Source: Alphaproteobacteria bacterium
Lineage (GTDB): Bacteria > Pseudomonadota > Alphaproteobacteria > Kiloniellales > DSM-21159
Direction of reading: 5' to 3'
DNA length: 64,000 nucleotides
Assembly: GCA_030433005.1 (NCBI GenBank)
Contig: JAUILQ010000017.1
Span: forward strand, 33,621-97,620
The notes beneath the pieces are model-generated. The model was not told the origin of the DNA. It made no database searches and saw nothing but the letters and a program-made list of their open reading frames with translations. Positions 63,101-64,000 of the stretch are shown here, piece after piece. Both the position numbers and the translations under genes were made by a program. Numbering within the stretch: the first letter of the stretch is position 1; the number at the start of each line of letters is the position of its first letter.

Positions 63101-64000
63101 CTGTCGTCGCCGAGCGCGTAGTCGACCGTGCTGACGATGGTGTCGTAGCCGTTGGCATCGGCGCCCCAGGTCTCGACGACGCGGTCGCCGGAATGGTCGA
63201 CGTGATAGGTGTCGTCGCCGGCGCCGCCGATCATCGTGTCGGCACCGCCGGCGCCGAACAGCACCTCGTCGGCGCTGCCGCCCTCAAGGCGGTCGTCCCC
63301 CGAACCGCCGGCGATGGCGCCCGCCGGCGGCGTGACGGTGACGGCGACCGTCTGGGTGGCGCTGCCGCCCGCGCCGTCGGAAACGGTGTAGGTGAAGCTG
63401 TCGGCGCCGGTGAAGCCGTCGGCGGGACGATAGGTCACCTGGCCGTCGGCGGCGACGCTGACCGTGCCGCCCTGCGCCGAGACGGCGTCGAACCCGGTCA
63501 CGCTCAGCGGATCGCCGTCGAGGTCCCGGTCGTTGGCGAGCAGGCTCGCGCCCGCGAGGGTCTCGCCGTAGGCGACCGTCAGGCTGTCCGCCCGCGCCTC
63601 CGGCAGGTCGTTGACCGCCGCGACCACGATCATCGCGACCGCCGCACCGACCGCGCCCGTGCCGTCCATCACCCGGTAGGAGAAGGAGTCGGTGCCGCTG
63701 AAGTTCGCGGGCGGCGTATAGGACAGGCTGCCGTCGGCATTCTCCACGATCGATCCGCCGTTCTCCGTGATGGTCTGGAACCAGCTGACGGTCAGGACAT
63801 CGCCGTCGACGTCCCGATCGTTCCCCAGCACGTCGATACGCAGGGCCGTATCCTCAACCCCTTCGACCGAATCGGGCCGGGCTTCGGGTGCGTCATTGAC
63901 GGCGGCGACGACGACGCTGGCGGTCGCGGTGGCGCTGGCGCCGTGGCGGTCGACGACCTGGTAGGTGAAGCTGTCGCTGCCGTTGAAGTCCGCGGCCGGC
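60133..64000 (-). CDS. Giant RTX/cadherin-like secreted protein with possible polysaccharide-lyase core, 5' end outside window
   Basis: 1288 C-terminal residues are visible; the frame stays open to 64000, so the N-terminus lies outside. From the N side: tandem cadherin-like/VCBS repeats (FNGSDSFTYQVVD, VLGNDRDVDGDVLTVS, LLANDRDLDGDPLSVTGF); an RTX calcium-binding block (GGDGDDTLSGGKGNDQLYGG); a Pro/Ala/Glu-rich linker; a long central region with VPVQLDVKALNDDGSVRHGVLTL (like the RIFT-barrel domain of YetA/rhamnogalacturonan-lyase-type proteins) followed by a helical part; then a second RTX block ending in HFASL. Type I secretion is expected. The enzymatic assignment is tentative. Confidence 0.85.
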   Translation of the reverse strand, partial: PAADFNGSDSFTYQVVDRHGASATATASVVVAAVNDAPEARPDSVEGVEDTALRIDVLGNDRDVDGDVLTVSWFQTITENGGSIVENADGSLSYTPPANFSGTDSFSYRVMDGTGAVGAAVAMIVVAAVNDLPEARADSLTVAYGETLAGASLLANDRDLDGDPLSVTGFDAVSAQGGTVSVAADGQVTYRPADGFTGADSFTYTVSDGAGGSATQTVAVTVTPPAGAIAGGSGDDRLEGGSADEVLFGAGGADTMIGGAGDDTYHVDHSGDRVVETWGADANGYDTIVSTVDYALGDDSWVETLQAGSDAGLSLSGNAGYNTLIGGDGDDTLSGGKGNDQLYGGDGDDRLSAGPGSDSLDGGAGHDTVVYGGAAADYQVRQLDDGRIKVTGADTYDYLSNVEVLEFADQSLAAAQPAPTQPAPEDSAPAEPAPTSPDQAAPPVQEPSGAVVTGPDIVKAEAPGELVGLQLSNDGGQALAAQAVTFGQVFAAGQLYPGQGLVARLGDAEVPVQLDVKALNDDGSVRHGVLTLETPALAAGERLDVMLAAGEATPQAALDPLALLQAGGPALALEVTLAEGGQPVVLDLRDVLADAAAEGRLETWLSGPQATELRVSAAINDSLAARFDVRILADGTLRTSVGVANEWGYKEGVGAETYDARVLVDGQEAFAVENLAHYSWSTWREVVTVEPGGQVSVGDGGGVRVLRDVEHLIESGAVPRIDTSLGVEAEVLRHTGDLLAGADFGPLGSGTITHYMPGTGDRGDIGVLPDWAVTYLQTQDARAERLLLGNAEAAGSIPWHFRDAATGEYVRVDDHPRLWLDERGSNSGSYGEDAPPVVFSREGGGFTLDLAHEPDVSYLAYLLTGDAYHLDNLAAQASFDLASGDPNYRYGSELLGPSNQARGQAWGIRTLANAAWIAPEESALKGYFEDYLQSNLEGAVQRYLVEDVMADAGELEGWLYATDERGKVSPWQNNYFAMVMDLVAERGNAEAGQLLEWQANFLTGLWLNGDQGYDPHYGAPYKLHVYDSSTGNVVTGDYFTTWAEVFQESFTAAGQAGADAPVPMTDQGSLSAGGDGAAGYAALARAGLAGLISQGVLEASEAFGWVVEHSPAVDATYAETSKFAIMPEFADGSVLRMADMHVGSAGADDRQGTAANELYAGAEGDDRLRGGGGIDLLYGGEGDDELRGEDGDDQLFGGQGADRLDGGVGNDVLKGGEGADRFEFAAGNAGADRILDFDLAEDRIGVSGGFAITTDGSGDAVVLFGDGSSVTLIGIDPEELGTEHFASL

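Overview
This window looks like the chromosome of a very GC-rich anoxygenic phototrophic alphaproteobacterium. It carries bacteriochlorophyll a genes (bchX, bchC, bchI, bchD, bchO) and spirilloxanthin-type carotenoid genes (crtC, crtD, crtE, crtF) in the order usual for purple bacteria. A Rhodospirillales-like host is my inference; there is no rRNA or other taxonomic marker here.

Region 1 (1-11187) is one flank of a photosynthesis gene cluster. The leftward operon crtE-crtF-bchC-bchX runs off the left edge, presumably towards bchY/bchZ. The rightward pair crtD-crtC and the leftward set bchI-bchD-bchO-tspO-orf51 complete it. Paired TGT-N12-ACA sites (PpsR/CrtJ type), 8 bp apart, lie in front of bchC and between crtE and crtD. 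No normal start codon can be found for crtC.

Region 2 (11271-15253) holds glmS, a secreted trypsin-like protease and a CelD/GNAT-type acyltransferase.

Region 3 (15400-31975) is a PEP-CTERM protein-sorting module. Three tandem PEP-CTERM proteins each have a sigma-54 (-24/-12) promoter. They are followed by a vanillyl-alcohol-oxidase-type flavoprotein, the exosortase-associated acyltransferase, a VanZ-like protein and a sugar epimerase. The leftward operon epsB-type sugar transferase-prsK-prsR-prsT encodes the sensor kinase and sigma-54 activator expected to drive those promoters.

Region 4 (32226-51573) is an exopolysaccharide/exosortase A locus. Thirteen closely spaced leftward genes (51573 to 35215) encode the export lipoprotein, chain-length protein, tyrosine autokinase, outer-membrane barrel, ATPase, deacetylase, FemAB protein, glycosyltransferase, exosortase A (XrtA), amidotransferase, two more glycosyltransferases and a WalW-type deacetylase. 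A divergent FemAB-like/glycosyltransferase pair and a gene-free stretch of about 555 bp with a fourth sigma-54 promoter sit beside it.

Region 5 (51896-64000) holds a methyltransferase, small unknown proteins, an exosortase A-associated ligase, a polysaccharide pyruvyl transferase-like protein, a flippase, a GT2 glycosyltransferase, an FAD-dependent oxidoreductase and the C-terminal 1288 residues of a giant RTX protein. Two near-copies of an ECF-type promoter element precede the export operon and the methyltransferase gene.

Together, regions 3-5 would build and export a polysaccharide and anchor or process PEP-CTERM proteins on the cell surface. The control scheme readable from the DNA has a PrsK/PrsR/sigma-54 branch for the sorted proteins and a possible stress-sigma branch for the polysaccharide.
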